DNA of 48,692 bases from Streptomyces triticirhizae (GCF_003696235.1 NZ_RFFJ01000019.1:1-48692); one strand, 5' to 3'. Shown: positions 36,135 through 45,129, counted from the stretch's first letter. The notes: generated by a model from the sequence alone, not told the origin. Numbers and translations are program-made.

Positions 36135-36150
36135 TCGACCCGTCGATCAC
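36131..36150. repeat. 20-bp palindrome at the GH6 stop codon
   Basis: GTGATCGACCCGTCGATCAC has 9-base perfect arms around two bases and includes the TGA stop at 36132-36134. It lies just before the main terminator; it may be a protein-binding site or part of 3' end folding. Confidence 0.55.
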
Positions 36151-36163
36151 CGTGTGACCCATG

Positions 36164-36198
36164 CCCCGCCGGCCGGGTGACCTGCCCGGCCGGCGGGG
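36164..36198. terminator. Terminator between GH6 and propeller genes
   Basis: CCCCGCCGGCCGGG (36164-36177) is exactly complementary to CCCGGCCGGCGGGG (36185-36198) around seven bases. It is placed to stop GH6 transcription and, from the other side, the propeller gene. Confidence 0.8.
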
Positions 36199-36345
36199 TG
36201 CCGGTGGCGCACACCATGGGAACCCCCCACGTACCGGCCCCCGTTGCCCTCGCGGCACCGGGGGCTCGGTGCGTTCGGCGGGGCCGGCGCGCGTTCACGG
36301 GTTGAAGGCGGGACCGGCGCGGCCGCCGGCGCCGAGCCGCCCGGC

Positions 36346-39075
36346 TCAGGGGGCCGGCAACGGCCAGAGCCTGGCGCCGAACTGGGTCACGGTGACCAGC
36401 GTCCCGCCGTCGGGCGAGAGGGCCACGCCGCCGTCGGCGCAGCCGAAGGGTATCTCCACCAGGGTCCGCCCCGAGCCCCCGTCCCAGACCGCGCCCCAGC
36501 CGTGGCTGCCGGGGAAGTACGCCCGGGGACCCGCCGCCGACCAGACCAGCTGGCCGTCGGGCTGGTCGTGCATGGGCAGGTCCCGCACCGCCGTGACCGG
36601 CGGCACGGCCGCCTCGCCCGGGTCCCCGTCGAGCGCGAGCCGCCAGAGCCCGGCGTGGCCACGCTGGGTGGCGCCGGCGACGGCCAACGTCCGCCCGTCG
36701 GGCGCGAAGGCGAGCCCCGTGACCTGCCGCAGGCCGGCGGGCGCCGCGACGGAAAGGGCGGGGCCGCCGACCTCGCGCACCACCACCCGGCTCGTGGCGT
36801 CCCTGACGCCGAAGGCGACCCGCTCGCCGGTGGCGTCCAGCGCCGCCATGTCGATCCGGGCGCCCCGCCAGGAGACCGTCTGGGTGGCGGACTCCGCGAA
36901 GGACAGCAGCGGCTTGCCGTTGGAGACGTCCAACACCACGACGCGTCCGGTGACATGGGCCGCCAGCGCGACCCGGGAGCCGTCGGCGCTGAAGGCGATG
37001 CGCAGCCGCTCCTCCTCGTCCCAGGCGACCGGGGGCAGGGTGTAGACCCAGCGGGTCGCTCCGCTGGCCACCTCGTCCAGCGCCAGCGCGGACTCGTCGC
37101 CGAGCAGGCCCCTGGCCAGCACGTCCCCCGAGGGGGAGAACGCCAGGTCGGAGAGGTAGGAGGAGCCGTCGACCTCGGGCAGCAGGCCGGTCTCCGGCGG
37201 CGTCTGGCCGGGCGGGGACCCGGCCGGCCAGCGGCAGAGCACCTGCGGGCGGCCGACGGAGTCCCGGTCCAGCTTGGCGCAGAAGGCCAGGGCCCGCGCC
37301 CCGTCCGCCACCGCGGCGACCCGCACCGACCAGTGTGAGCAGGGCAGTTCGGCCGGCTGGTCGCCGCCGGCGGCGGCCGGCCCGGCGAGCGCCGGCGGCA
37401 GCCCGGTGAGCAACACCAGGCCGGGCGCCGGCTCCTCGGCGGGCACCGGCTCGTCGGGGCGTTCGAGGCCGGCGAGGAACCAGACGTCGATGTCCTCCTG
37501 GACCACGACCAGGGCCCGGCCGTCGGAGGTGAACGCGCCGACGGCGGCGGCCGGGTCGGCCCACAGGGTGCGGCCCTCGCCGTCGAAGAGCAGGGAGCCG
37601 AAGTCGGCACCCACGAAGGCGAACGGCCCCTCCGCCGTCCAGCAGGACCGCGCGGTGATCGCGGCCGACGGCGAGTCGGCGTCCAGGCCCTCGGTGAACT
37701 CGCCGGGCCGCAGCAGGGGTTGGCCGGTCAGCACGGTCCGCCCGCCGTCCCGGCGCAGGGTGAACCTGCGGCCGGCCGGCCGCGCCGTCGTCGCCAGGCC
37801 GGCGCGCTCGGGAACGCCGCCGACCGCGCCGCCCACCACGAACAGCTCGTCGCCGTCCGGCGCCAGGGCCAGCGCGCCGATCGAGCTGAGCCCGGTGTCG
37901 GCGACGGCCAGCACGCGCCCCTCGGGCACGGATCGCAGCACCACCCGGCCGGCGGGGCCGGTGTGGGCCAGCAGCTCGCCGGTGGCGTCGAGGGCGACCG
38001 GGCCGAAGGCGTCCTCCCCCTCGGGGACCCGCAACAGGACCTCTCCCGTGTGACTGGCGAGCACGGCCACCACGTCGGAACTGCCGGTGCCGACGGCCAG
38101 CCGGCGCCCGTCGGCCGAGAAGCCGAAGCGCACCAGGTCGTCCATGCTGACCTCGACGTCCTCCGCGTCGAACGCCAACTCCTCGGCGTCCGCCAACTCC
38201 TCGGCGTCCGCCGCCTCTTCGGCGGCGTGCGGCCTGACCCGCCACAGCGGCTCGCCGGTCGCCGCCGACCAGGCCCGCCAGGCGCCCTCCACCGCGGCGA
38301 CCACGATCGCGCCGTCCGGGGAGAGTTGCAGGTCGTAGGACTCGTCGTGGGTCCCGGAACCGTCGAGGTACCAGACGAGCGGGGCGTCCCTGGTGGTCTC
38401 CCAGCGGACGATGTCCCCGCCGTTGTGGTGCCACTCGGCGGCGGCGGCCAGGGCCAGCCAGCGCAGCCCAGCGGGCGCGGCCACCGCGCTGGCGCCGTTG
38501 TAGAAGTACGCCGTGCGGGCCTCCCTGGGGTCGGCCGACGGCGGCGGCGGGTCGGCGTCCACCGGGCCGGTCCCCCACGGGTGCCCCGTCGCGTGCCCGG
38601 TCGGGCGTTCCGCGCCGTGCCCATCCCGCACGACGTCCCGCTCGACGTCCCCGTTCCCCTCGACGTCCCGGTCCTCCGCCCAGTCCTCGGCCACCGGGTA
38701 GGGGACGGTGCCCGTCTCCACGTGGTCGAGCCGGCCCAACGCCCGGGTGCCGGCGAGGGCGTGGTGCGGGCGGACGTCCCCCGAGGTCCACTGCGCCCAC
38801 CACCGGTCGGGCATCGGCCGGTGGGCCGCCGGCCAGCGCAGCGCCGCCGGGCGGATCGCCGCGAGCCGCTCGGGCGTCATGCGCTCCAGCTGGCGGCAGA
38901 TCTCCCACCAGCCTTCCTCGCTGGGCCGCGCGGCCAGCAGCGCCCGCGCGACGGCCTCGGGAGAGGCGCCCGAAGTGCCCTGCGGGGACGGGGACTTCGG
39001 GCGTTCACGGTCGGGGCCCCGGGTCGGGTCGAGAGGGGCGGGGGCCCCGGGTCCTGGGGGGTCGGAGGGGTTCAT
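36346..39075 (-). CDS. Large WD40-like beta-propeller protein
   Basis: 909 residues, ATG start, no signal peptide or membrane helix, so cytoplasmic. The first 170 residues are Pro/Arg/Trp-rich (RWWAQWTSGDVRPHHALAG) and low in complexity. The remainder shows many blades of the type LQLSPDGAIVVAAVEGAW, FSADGRRLAVGTGSSDVVAV, FSPSGDVLARGL, FAPDGRTLAVAGATQ and LSPDGGTLVTVTQFGARLW. These match degenerate WD40/PQQ-like propellers, enough for two propellers. An acidic insert holds a tandem DAEELA repeat. It is second in a two-gene unit with the 351-residue propeller protein. Its role is unknown; a scaffold or sensor is possible. Confidence 0.85.
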   Translation of the reverse strand: MNPSDPPGPGAPAPLDPTRGPDRERPKSPSPQGTSGASPEAVARALLAARPSEEGWWEICRQLERMTPERLAAIRPAALRWPAAHRPMPDRWWAQWTSGDVRPHHALAGTRALGRLDHVETGTVPYPVAEDWAEDRDVEGNGDVERDVVRDGHGAERPTGHATGHPWGTGPVDADPPPPSADPREARTAYFYNGASAVAAPAGLRWLALAAAAEWHHNGGDIVRWETTRDAPLVWYLDGSGTHDESYDLQLSPDGAIVVAAVEGAWRAWSAATGEPLWRVRPHAAEEAADAEELADAEELAFDAEDVEVSMDDLVRFGFSADGRRLAVGTGSSDVVAVLASHTGEVLLRVPEGEDAFGPVALDATGELLAHTGPAGRVVLRSVPEGRVLAVADTGLSSIGALALAPDGDELFVVGGAVGGVPERAGLATTARPAGRRFTLRRDGGRTVLTGQPLLRPGEFTEGLDADSPSAAITARSCWTAEGPFAFVGADFGSLLFDGEGRTLWADPAAAVGAFTSDGRALVVVQEDIDVWFLAGLERPDEPVPAEEPAPGLVLLTGLPPALAGPAAAGGDQPAELPCSHWSVRVAAVADGARALAFCAKLDRDSVGRPQVLCRWPAGSPPGQTPPETGLLPEVDGSSYLSDLAFSPSGDVLARGLLGDESALALDEVASGATRWVYTLPPVAWDEEERLRIAFSADGSRVALAAHVTGRVVVLDVSNGKPLLSFAESATQTVSWRGARIDMAALDATGERVAFGVRDATSRVVVREVGGPALSVAAPAGLRQVTGLAFAPDGRTLAVAGATQRGHAGLWRLALDGDPGEAAVPPVTAVRDLPMHDQPDGQLVWSAAGPRAYFPGSHGWGAVWDGGSGRTLVEIPFGCADGGVALSPDGGTLVTVTQFGARLWPLPAP
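38177..38212 (-). repeat. Two tandem 18-bp copies inside the propeller gene
   Basis: AACTCCTCGGCGTCCGCC occurs twice without a gap (38177-38194, 38195-38212), encoding DAEELA twice in an acidic loop. Such exact in-frame repeats can change copy number. Confidence 0.8.
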
Positions 39076-39097
39076 GACGTCCGTCCTGGGTTCGGCG

Positions 39098-39190
39098 GGC
39101 GGTCAGCTCTCGGGGGTGGATCTCGGGCGGTTCGGCTCTCGGACGATCAGCTCTGGGGCGGTCGGGGCTCGGGGGTCGGGTCGAGGACGG
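39098..39190. repeat. Degenerate short repeats between the propeller genes
   Basis: Four to five loose copies of a GGTCAGCTCTCGGG-like unit (for example GGTCAGCTCTCGGGGG, GGTTCGGCTCTCGGAC, GATCAGCTCTGGGG, GGTCGGGGCTCGGGGG) fill the 132-base gap. No promoter or terminator is evident there. Confidence 0.45.
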
Positions 39191-39207
39191 GCCGCGCGGG
39201 CCCGGTG

Positions 39208-40263
39208 TCAGCCGAGGTCATGGCCACGCACCTCGGCCGGGGAGGCCACCACCAGGGCGCGGCCGTCGGGGGTCAGGGCCCAGGCGGTGGAGCGGCCCAG
39301 GTCGGAGACGGAGCACAGCGGCTCCCCCGCCGCCAGGTCCCACACCGTGACGGTGCGGTCGGCGCGCAGGGCCGCCCTGGGGCCCGCCGCCCCCCAGGCC
39401 GGACGCGCCGTCTGCTGGGCGGCCTCGGCGGGCAGCGCGGCCAGGCGACGGCGCTCCACCACCGCGTCGGCTGGCTGCCGGGCCGGGTCGAGAAAGACCG
39501 CCTGCGCGGTGCCGCCGGCCGTGCCCAGCACGACCAGCAGCGCGCCGTTGGGCGCGAAGGCCAGCCCGGCGCACCAGTCGAGACCGGTGGGCAGCACGCT
39601 CAACGCGCCGCTGTCCGGGGACAGTACGGCGATGCCGCCGTCGGGGGCCCGCTCGTAGGGGCGGCAGAGTCGGAACGCGAGCCGGGAGCCCTCGCCGTCG
39701 ACCGCGATCGCCTCGCTGCCGCCCACCCGGGGCGGCTCGGCGGCCCCGTCGACCAGCCGGGACCCGTCGGCCGCCGACCAGGCCAGCACGGAACGGCTGG
39801 ACTGGTCGCAGCCGGCGACCACCCGCCCGTCGCCGCTGACGGCGAGCCGCAGGCCGCCGCACTCGCTGAAGCCCGCGTAGACCGGCCGGCTGAGCGAGCG
39901 CCGCCAGCGCTCGACGGGCCGGGGCCGCAGCGCGAAGTGCGCGACCTGGCCGAGCTGTTGCTCCTCGGAGCCGCCGAGCGAGACGGTCAGCGCGGCGTCG
40001 TCCGAGCTGAAGACCATGTCCCGCACCACGGCCCCCTGGGGGCGCCGGGCCATGGGCAGGCGTAACGGCGGAGCGTCCTCGCCGGGGGCGAGCACCAACA
40101 GCTCGGCGAGGCCGGGGAACCAGGGCGCGGCCGTGGCCACGGCGACCCGGGTGAGGCCGGACGTGGCCGCGACGGCCGTGACCCGCTGCGCGGCGGCGGG
40201 ACGCCCGGGCAGCGGCCGGCGAAGATCGAGATCGCCGGGCGCACAGAGTGGTCGAACAGCCAT
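39208..40263 (-). CDS. WD40-like beta-propeller protein
   Basis: 351 residues from the ATG at 40263. Blade motifs include MVFSSDDAALTVSLGGSE, LAVSGDGRVVAGCDQSS, LAFAPNGALLVVLGTAGG and ALTPDGRALVVASPAEV; together they suggest one propeller of six to seven blades. It has no signal peptide. TATGGT (about 40275-40270) lies seven bases before the ATG without a Shine-Dalgarno, so the message may be leaderless. The C-terminal half resembles the last blades of the 909-residue neighbour, suggesting duplication. A CebR-box-like sequence lies 98 bases upstream of the ATG. Confidence 0.82.
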   Translation of the reverse strand: MAVRPLCAPGDLDLRRPLPGRPAAAQRVTAVAATSGLTRVAVATAAPWFPGLAELLVLAPGEDAPPLRLPMARRPQGAVVRDMVFSSDDAALTVSLGGSEEQQLGQVAHFALRPRPVERWRRSLSRPVYAGFSECGGLRLAVSGDGRVVAGCDQSSRSVLAWSAADGSRLVDGAAEPPRVGGSEAIAVDGEGSRLAFRLCRPYERAPDGGIAVLSPDSGALSVLPTGLDWCAGLAFAPNGALLVVLGTAGGTAQAVFLDPARQPADAVVERRRLAALPAEAAQQTARPAWGAAGPRAALRADRTVTVWDLAAGEPLCSVSDLGRSTAWALTPDGRALVVASPAEVRGHDLG

Positions 40264-40360
40264 GCAAGGGACCATAGACCGAGGCACCGACAGCGGATGC
40301 CACCTTGCACAACCTTCTGGCAACGGAAGGCCCCTCGGGCATGGCCGATAAGCACTCCCG

Positions 40361-40374
40361 TGGGAGCGCTTTCA
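40361..40374. promoter_or_regulatory. Degenerate CebR box upstream of the propeller genes
   Basis: TGGGAGCGCTTTCA matches 12 of 14 positions of the CebR palindrome. It is about 100 bases upstream of the 351-residue propeller gene on the minus strand and faces no + strand gene. Confidence 0.5.
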
Positions 40375-40463
40375 CGCGCACTGCGGCGCCGGGATGTGGC
40401 CAGCGCAACACCGCGCCGACGGACGCGGGACGCCGCGAGGGCGCCCGCCGGCGCCCACCGGCG

Positions 40464-40515
40464 TCCTGAGGTTCGGGCCTCGCCCCGCCGGCGGGGCGAG
40501 GCCCGAACCTCAGGA
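40464..40515. terminator. Perfect 52-bp palindrome overlapping the cebR stop codon
   Basis: Bases 40464-40489 are exactly complementary to 40490-40515 (26-bp arms, centre GCC|GGC); as a hairpin it has about 24 pairs and a four-base loop. It includes the cebR stop (40510-40512) and last codon, and separates cebR from the propeller genes. Confidence 0.85.
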
Positions 40516-41547
40516 CGAGGCCCGGCGCACCAGCTCCGTGGGCAGCACCAGCCGGGGGCGGTCGGGGCCCGAGTCGCCGATCTCCGCGAGCAACGCCCTG
40601 GTCATCGCCCGGCCCATGCCCTCCATCGGCTGCCGCACGCTGGTGAGCGCCGGGTCCATGTGCCGGGCCAGCGCGGAGTCGTCGAAGCCGACCAGCGCCA
40701 CGTCCCCGGGCACGGACCGGCCCAGCTCCCGCAGCGCACGGCGGGCCCCGATGGCCATCAGGTCGGAGGCGCAGAAGACCGCGTCCAACTCCGGTCGCCG
40801 CTTGATCAGTTTGTGCATGGCCGCATGACCGCTCTCCTCCGAGAAGTCGCCCTTGGCGATCAGGTCCTCGTCAGGCTCCCGGCCGGCGGCGCGCAGCGCC
40901 TCCTTGTAGCCGTCGACCCGGCAGCGGGCCACATACATGTCGGAGGGGCCCGTGATGGTGGCCACCGTGGAACGCCCACGGCCCAGCAGGTGCTCCACGG
41001 CCAACTGCGCGCCGCCGACGTTGTCACAGTCCACGTGGGGAACCATCTCGTCCGAGGAACGACGCCCGTTCATGACCACGGGGATGCCCATTTCAGCCAA
41101 CTGGTCAGGCATCGGATCGTCTCCATGGACCGAGACCAGCAGCACGCCGTCCACGCGGTGGCTGGCCGCGTACTGCGAGAAGCGCTGCCGCTCCTTCGGG
41201 GTGCGGATGAGCGTGAGCAGCAGCTGGATGTCGGTGTCCGCCAACTCCGCGCTGACGCCCCGGATGATGCCCGAGAAGTACGGCTCGGCGAAGAGCCGGG
41301 TCTCGGCCTCGGGGACCACGAGGGCGATCGCGTCCGAGCGGTTGGCGGCCAGCGCCCTGGCCGCGCGGTGCGGCACATAGCCCAGATCGGCGATGGCCTG
41401 TTGAACGGCCGCGCGCGTGCGTTCGCTGACCCGGGGCGAGCCGTTGATGACACGGGAAACCGTGCCCCGCCCCACGCCGGCGCGAGCGGCGACCTGCTCC
41501 AGGGTTGGTCTTCCGTCGCGCCCCATGCCGCGCCTTGTCACTGCCAT
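40510..41547 (-). CDS. cebR: LacI-family cellobiose-responsive repressor CebR
   Basis: 345 residues, ATG at 41547 behind GGGAGGAA. The N-terminal LacI helix-turn-helix (PTLEQVAARAGVGRGTVSRVINGS, then the hinge region ALAANRSDAIALVV) is followed by a periplasmic-binding-like effector domain (about 70-340). CebR binds TGGGAGCGCTCCCA and is released by cellobiose in S. griseus, S. reticuli and S. scabiei. It is divergent from cebE, with a perfect box in the shared gap. Its stop codon lies in an extraordinary palindrome that must terminate its transcript. Confidence 0.95.
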   Translation of the reverse strand: MAVTRRGMGRDGRPTLEQVAARAGVGRGTVSRVINGSPRVSERTRAAVQQAIADLGYVPHRAARALAANRSDAIALVVPEAETRLFAEPYFSGIIRGVSAELADTDIQLLLTLIRTPKERQRFSQYAASHRVDGVLLVSVHGDDPMPDQLAEMGIPVVMNGRRSSDEMVPHVDCDNVGGAQLAVEHLLGRGRSTVATITGPSDMYVARCRVDGYKEALRAAGREPDEDLIAKGDFSEESGHAAMHKLIKRRPELDAVFCASDLMAIGARRALRELGRSVPGDVALVGFDDSALARHMDPALTSVRQPMEGMGRAMTRALLAEIGDSGPDRPRLVLPTELVRRASS

Positions 41548-41614
41548 CGGTTCCTCCCGTTTGCGCCCCAGAGTCCAACTACATCACGGATACCGAAGCG
41601 ACCTGTTCTATGAC

Positions 41615-41672
41615 TTGACACTTGCCGAGGGCTCAGGAAGCCTTCAACCCATCACAGCTGGGAGCGCTCCCA
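41615..41672 (+). promoter_or_regulatory. cebE promoter with CebR box
   Basis: TTGACA at 41615-41620 with a weak -10 (AAGCCT, 41638-41643), then the perfect operator TGGGAGCGCTCCCA at 41659-41672, about 9 bases into the transcript. The leader to the cebE ATG is about 130 bases. Confidence 0.8.
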
Positions 41673-41783
41673 CGCGACGAGAACCCTACAGAACCCGTAC
41701 GTTCCGAGCCCAGGCCCATCCCCCACAGCCGCACCACTGGCCGGGAAGGCAACGTCATGTGTGCGCCAGGAGGACAATCCGTC

Positions 41784-43109
41784 ATGCGCGATAGAGCACG
41801 CACTTTTCACCGGCCCAACCGCAGAACCACCCGGGTCCTCGCCCTCGGGGTAGCCGCCACCCTTGCCACGGGCGTCCTCGCGGGTTGCGGCAGCGACGAC
41901 GAGGAGGGCGGCGGCGACGGCAACGTCGAGATCAGCATCGGCGTCTTCGGCCAGTTCGGCTTCGAGGAGGCCGGCCTGTACGACGAGTACATGGAGCTGA
42001 ACCCGAACGTCACCATCACGCAGGACTCCATCACCGAGAACGGCGACTACATCGCCCAGCTGCGCACCCGCCTCGCGCAGAACAGCGGTCTGATGGACAT
42101 CCAGGCCATCGAGGTCGGCAACATCGCCGAGATGACCGGCGACCTCAACAACCGCTGGGTCGACTTCAACGAGTACGAGGACGTGGACACCAGCCACTTC
42201 CTTCCCTGGAAGCTTGACCAGGCCACCACCGAGGACGGCCGGGTGATCGGGCTCGGCACGGACATCGGTCCGACCGGCATCTGCTACCGCACGGACTACT
42301 TCGAGGAGGCCGGGCTTCCGACCGACCGCGAGGAGGTCAGCGCGCTCTTCGCCGACTGGCAGTCCTACCTCGACGTCGGCGAGCAGTTCCTCGCCAACGG
42401 GCCGGCCGACGTGGCCTACCTCGACTCCGCCGGCGGCATGTTCAACGCCGTCGTCTCCGGCTACGAGGAGCGGTACTACAGCGCGGACGGCGAGGTGAAC
42501 TACCAGGAGAGCGAGGCCGTCCAGACCGCCTGGGACCTCTCCGTGCAGGCCGCCGAGGGCGAACTGACCGACCGTCAGCAGCAGTTCAGCGACGAGTGGA
42601 ACACCGCCTTCGCCAACGGCGCCTTCGCCACCGTGGCCTCCTGCCCGGCCTGGATGCTCGGCTACATCCAGTCCGAGGCCGGCGAGAACGGCCAGGGCGC
42701 CTGGGACGTCGCCCAGTCCCCCTCGCCCTCCAACTGGGGCGGCTCCTTCATCGGCGTCCCCGAGGCCAGTGACAACAAGGAAGAAGCCGTCAAGCTGGCC
42801 GCCTGGCTGACCGCCCCCGAGCAGCAGGCCAAGCTCTTCACCGAGCGTGGCAGCTTCCCGAGTTCGGCGGCGGCCCACGAGCTGCCCGAGGTGCTCGAAG
42901 CCACCCACGAGTACTTCCAGGACGCGCCCATCGGGCAGATCTTCACCGAGGCGGCGGCCGAGATCCCGAGTTCGGTGATCGGCCCGCAGGACCAGGTGAT
43001 CCAGCAGGGCATCACCGACGGCCTGGCCGCGCTGGAGCAGCAGGGCATCTCCGGGGACGAGGCCTGGGACAGCGTCGTGAGCCAGCTGGACAACGCACTC
43101 GCGGAATGA
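41784..43109 (+). CDS. cebE: Cello-oligosaccharide-binding lipoprotein CebE
   Basis: 441 residues from the ATG at 41784, with AGGAGG about ten bases upstream; an ATG at 41757 lacks a site. The lipoprotein signal ends LATGVLAGC, followed by an acidic/Gly linker and a family 1 solute-binding domain (VEISIGVFGQFGFEEAGLYDEY through EEAVKLAAWLTAPEQQAKLF). It captures cellobiose and cellotriose outside the membrane for CebFG. It is the first gene of cebEFG, under direct CebR control. Confidence 0.94.
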   Translation: MRDRARTFHRPNRRTTRVLALGVAATLATGVLAGCGSDDEEGGGDGNVEISIGVFGQFGFEEAGLYDEYMELNPNVTITQDSITENGDYIAQLRTRLAQNSGLMDIQAIEVGNIAEMTGDLNNRWVDFNEYEDVDTSHFLPWKLDQATTEDGRVIGLGTDIGPTGICYRTDYFEEAGLPTDREEVSALFADWQSYLDVGEQFLANGPADVAYLDSAGGMFNAVVSGYEERYYSADGEVNYQESEAVQTAWDLSVQAAEGELTDRQQQFSDEWNTAFANGAFATVASCPAWMLGYIQSEAGENGQGAWDVAQSPSPSNWGGSFIGVPEASDNKEEAVKLAAWLTAPEQQAKLFTERGSFPSSAAAHELPEVLEATHEYFQDAPIGQIFTEAAAEIPSSVIGPQDQVIQQGITDGLAALEQQGISGDEAWDSVVSQLDNALAE

Positions 43110-43122
43110 CCGGGACAGGTAG

Positions 43123-44148
43123 ATGACAACTGACCACGCCTCGGCCGCGCCCTCCGTCACCTCGGGGGGCGCGGCCCCGCGCCACGATTCCGGCAAGGCC
43201 GACGGCCCTCCCTCCCAGGAGCGGAAGCGGACCGAGCGCCGCTCCCGCTGGTATCGATGGGACCTGAAGTACAGCCCCTACGCCTTCATCTCCCCCTTCT
43301 TCCTCTTCTTCGCCGCCTTTGGGCTCTTCCCCCTCCTTTACACCGGGTGGGCGGCGATGCACCAGGTGTCGATGACCAACCCGAACGAGATGGAGTGGGT
43401 CGGCTTCGACAACTTCTCGCGGCTCTGGGACGACGAGTTCTTCTGGAACGCGCTCCGCAACACGTTCACCATCGGCCTCATCTCCACGGTCCCGCAGCTG
43501 CTGATGGCGCTGGGCCTGGCGCACATCCTCAACTACCGGATGCGCGGCAGCATGATGTTCCGGGTGGCGATGCTCACGCCGTACGCCACCTCGGTGGCGG
43601 CGGCCACGCTGGTCTTCGCCATGCTCTACGGCCGCGACTACGGCATGATCAACTGGGCGCTCGACCTGGTCGGCATCGACCCGGTGAGCTGGGAGGCGGG
43701 GACCTGGTCCTCGCAGTTCGCGGTCTCCTCGATCGTGATCTGGCGGTGGACGGGCTACAACACCCTGATCTATCTGGCCGCGATGCAGGCGGTGCCCAAC
43801 GACCTCTACGAGTCGGCGTCCCTGGACGGCGCCTCGCGGTGGCAGCAGTTCCGCCATGTGACCATCCCGGCGCTGCGGCCCACCATCCTCTTCACCGTGG
43901 TGATCTCCACCATCGGCGCCACCCAACTCTTCGGTGAGGCCTACCTGTTGGCGGGCAGCGAGAACGGTGGCTCGCAGAGTCAGTACCAGACCCTGGGCCT
44001 CTACATGTACGAGACCGGCTGGTTCAACCTGCACCTCGGCCGGGCGGCGGCCATCGCCTGGACGATGTTCCTGCTGCTGATCGTCATCGGCATTCTCTAC
44101 TGGGTGCTCACCCGGCTGGTGGGCAAGAGCAACGGCGAGGAGGCGTGA
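43123..44148 (+). CDS. cebF: Cello-oligosaccharide ABC transporter permease CebF
   Basis: 341 residues, 13 bases after cebE. A basic, Pro/Ser-rich N-terminus of about 50 residues leads to six helices, starting YAFISPFFLFFAAFGLFPLLY. The EAA loop is LYESASLDGASRWQQFRHVTIP. It is the MalF-type half of the cellobiose channel. It ends in TGATG, shared with cebG, so the two are translationally coupled. The ATPase (MsiK) is not encoded here. Confidence 0.94.
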   Translation: MTTDHASAAPSVTSGGAAPRHDSGKADGPPSQERKRTERRSRWYRWDLKYSPYAFISPFFLFFAAFGLFPLLYTGWAAMHQVSMTNPNEMEWVGFDNFSRLWDDEFFWNALRNTFTIGLISTVPQLLMALGLAHILNYRMRGSMMFRVAMLTPYATSVAAATLVFAMLYGRDYGMINWALDLVGIDPVSWEAGTWSSQFAVSSIVIWRWTGYNTLIYLAAMQAVPNDLYESASLDGASRWQQFRHVTIPALRPTILFTVVISTIGATQLFGEAYLLAGSENGGSQSQYQTLGLYMYETGWFNLHLGRAAAIAWTMFLLLIVIGILYWVLTRLVGKSNGEEA

Positions 44149-45071
44149 TGGCGACAGCACCTGTCATCGCCCCGAACACGCGGGAGACGACGGACCCGCC
44201 GCCCCGGGGAGGAAGCCGCCGCAGGCGGGCCGGGAGGGCCGGCCGGGCCGGGGGCCACCTGCGCGCCGGCTGGCTGACCTATCTCATCCTCACCGTCTTC
44301 ACGGTCGGCTCGCTCTTCCCGCTGCTGTGGTCGGCGATCGCGGCCTCGCACACCAACTCCCGGCTGGCGGAGACGACTCCGCCGTTCTGGTTCGGCGGGC
44401 GGCTGTTCACCAACCTGGAGGCGGCCTGGACCGACGCCAACATGGGCACGGCCATGATCAACACGATCTTCGTGGCCGGGACCGTGACCATCTCCACCGT
44501 GCTGTTCGCCACGCTCGCCGGCTTCGCCTTCGCCAAGCTGAGGTTCCGCGCGAAGAACCTGCTCCTCCTGCTGGTCATCGGCACCATGATGGTGCCGCCC
44601 CAACTCACCGTGGTCCCGCTGTTCATGGCGATCGCCAAGCTGGAGTGGACCAACCAGCTCCAGGCCGTGATCCTGCCGACCATGGTCAGCGCCTTCGGCG
44701 TCTTCTTCATGCGCCAGTACCTGGTGCAGGCGCTGCCGACGGAGCTGATCGAGGCGGCCAGGGTGGACGGGGCCAACAGCCTCCGGGTGGTCTGGCACGT
44801 GGTCTTCCCGGCGGCCCGACCGGCGATGGCCGTGCTGGGAATGCTGACCTTCGTGGCGGCCTGGAACGAGTTCTTCTGGCCAATCATCGCCCTGACCCAA
44901 CAGAACCCGACGGTGCAGGTCGCGCTGACCGGGCTGGGGCAGGGCTACGTACCCGACCGTGGCGTGATCATGGCGGGCGCCTTCCTGGGCACACTGCCTC
45001 TGCTCATCGCCTTCGTGCTGTTCGGCAGGCAGATCGTCGGCGGCATCATGCACGGCGCACTCAAGGGCTGA
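44148..45071 (+). CDS. cebG: Cello-oligosaccharide ABC transporter permease CebG
   Basis: 307 residues from the ATG at 44148 (GAGGAGG upstream, overlapping the cebF stop by one base); the GTG at 44145 is in frame but redundant. Six membrane helices and the EAA loop LIEAARVDGANSLRVVWHVVFP define a MalG-type permease. The Arg-rich N-terminus (RRRRAGRAGRAG) is cytoplasmic. bglC follows after 57 bases. Confidence 0.94.
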   Translation: MATAPVIAPNTRETTDPPPRGGSRRRRAGRAGRAGGHLRAGWLTYLILTVFTVGSLFPLLWSAIAASHTNSRLAETTPPFWFGGRLFTNLEAAWTDANMGTAMINTIFVAGTVTISTVLFATLAGFAFAKLRFRAKNLLLLLVIGTMMVPPQLTVVPLFMAIAKLEWTNQLQAVILPTMVSAFGVFFMRQYLVQALPTELIEAARVDGANSLRVVWHVVFPAARPAMAVLGMLTFVAAWNEFFWPIIALTQQNPTVQVALTGLGQGYVPDRGVIMAGAFLGTLPLLIAFVLFGRQIVGGIMHGALKG

Positions 45072-45115
45072 GCACCCCGCCGGTCCGGCTTCGATACCCT
45101 CTCTACGAGCAAGAA

Positions 45116-45129
45116 TGGGAGCGCTTCCA
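45116..45129. promoter_or_regulatory. CebR box covering the bglC ribosome-binding site and start codon
   Basis: TGGGAGCGCTTCCA matches 13 of 14 operator positions. Its GGGAG is the bglC Shine-Dalgarno and its last A is the first base of the ATG. Confidence 0.85.
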
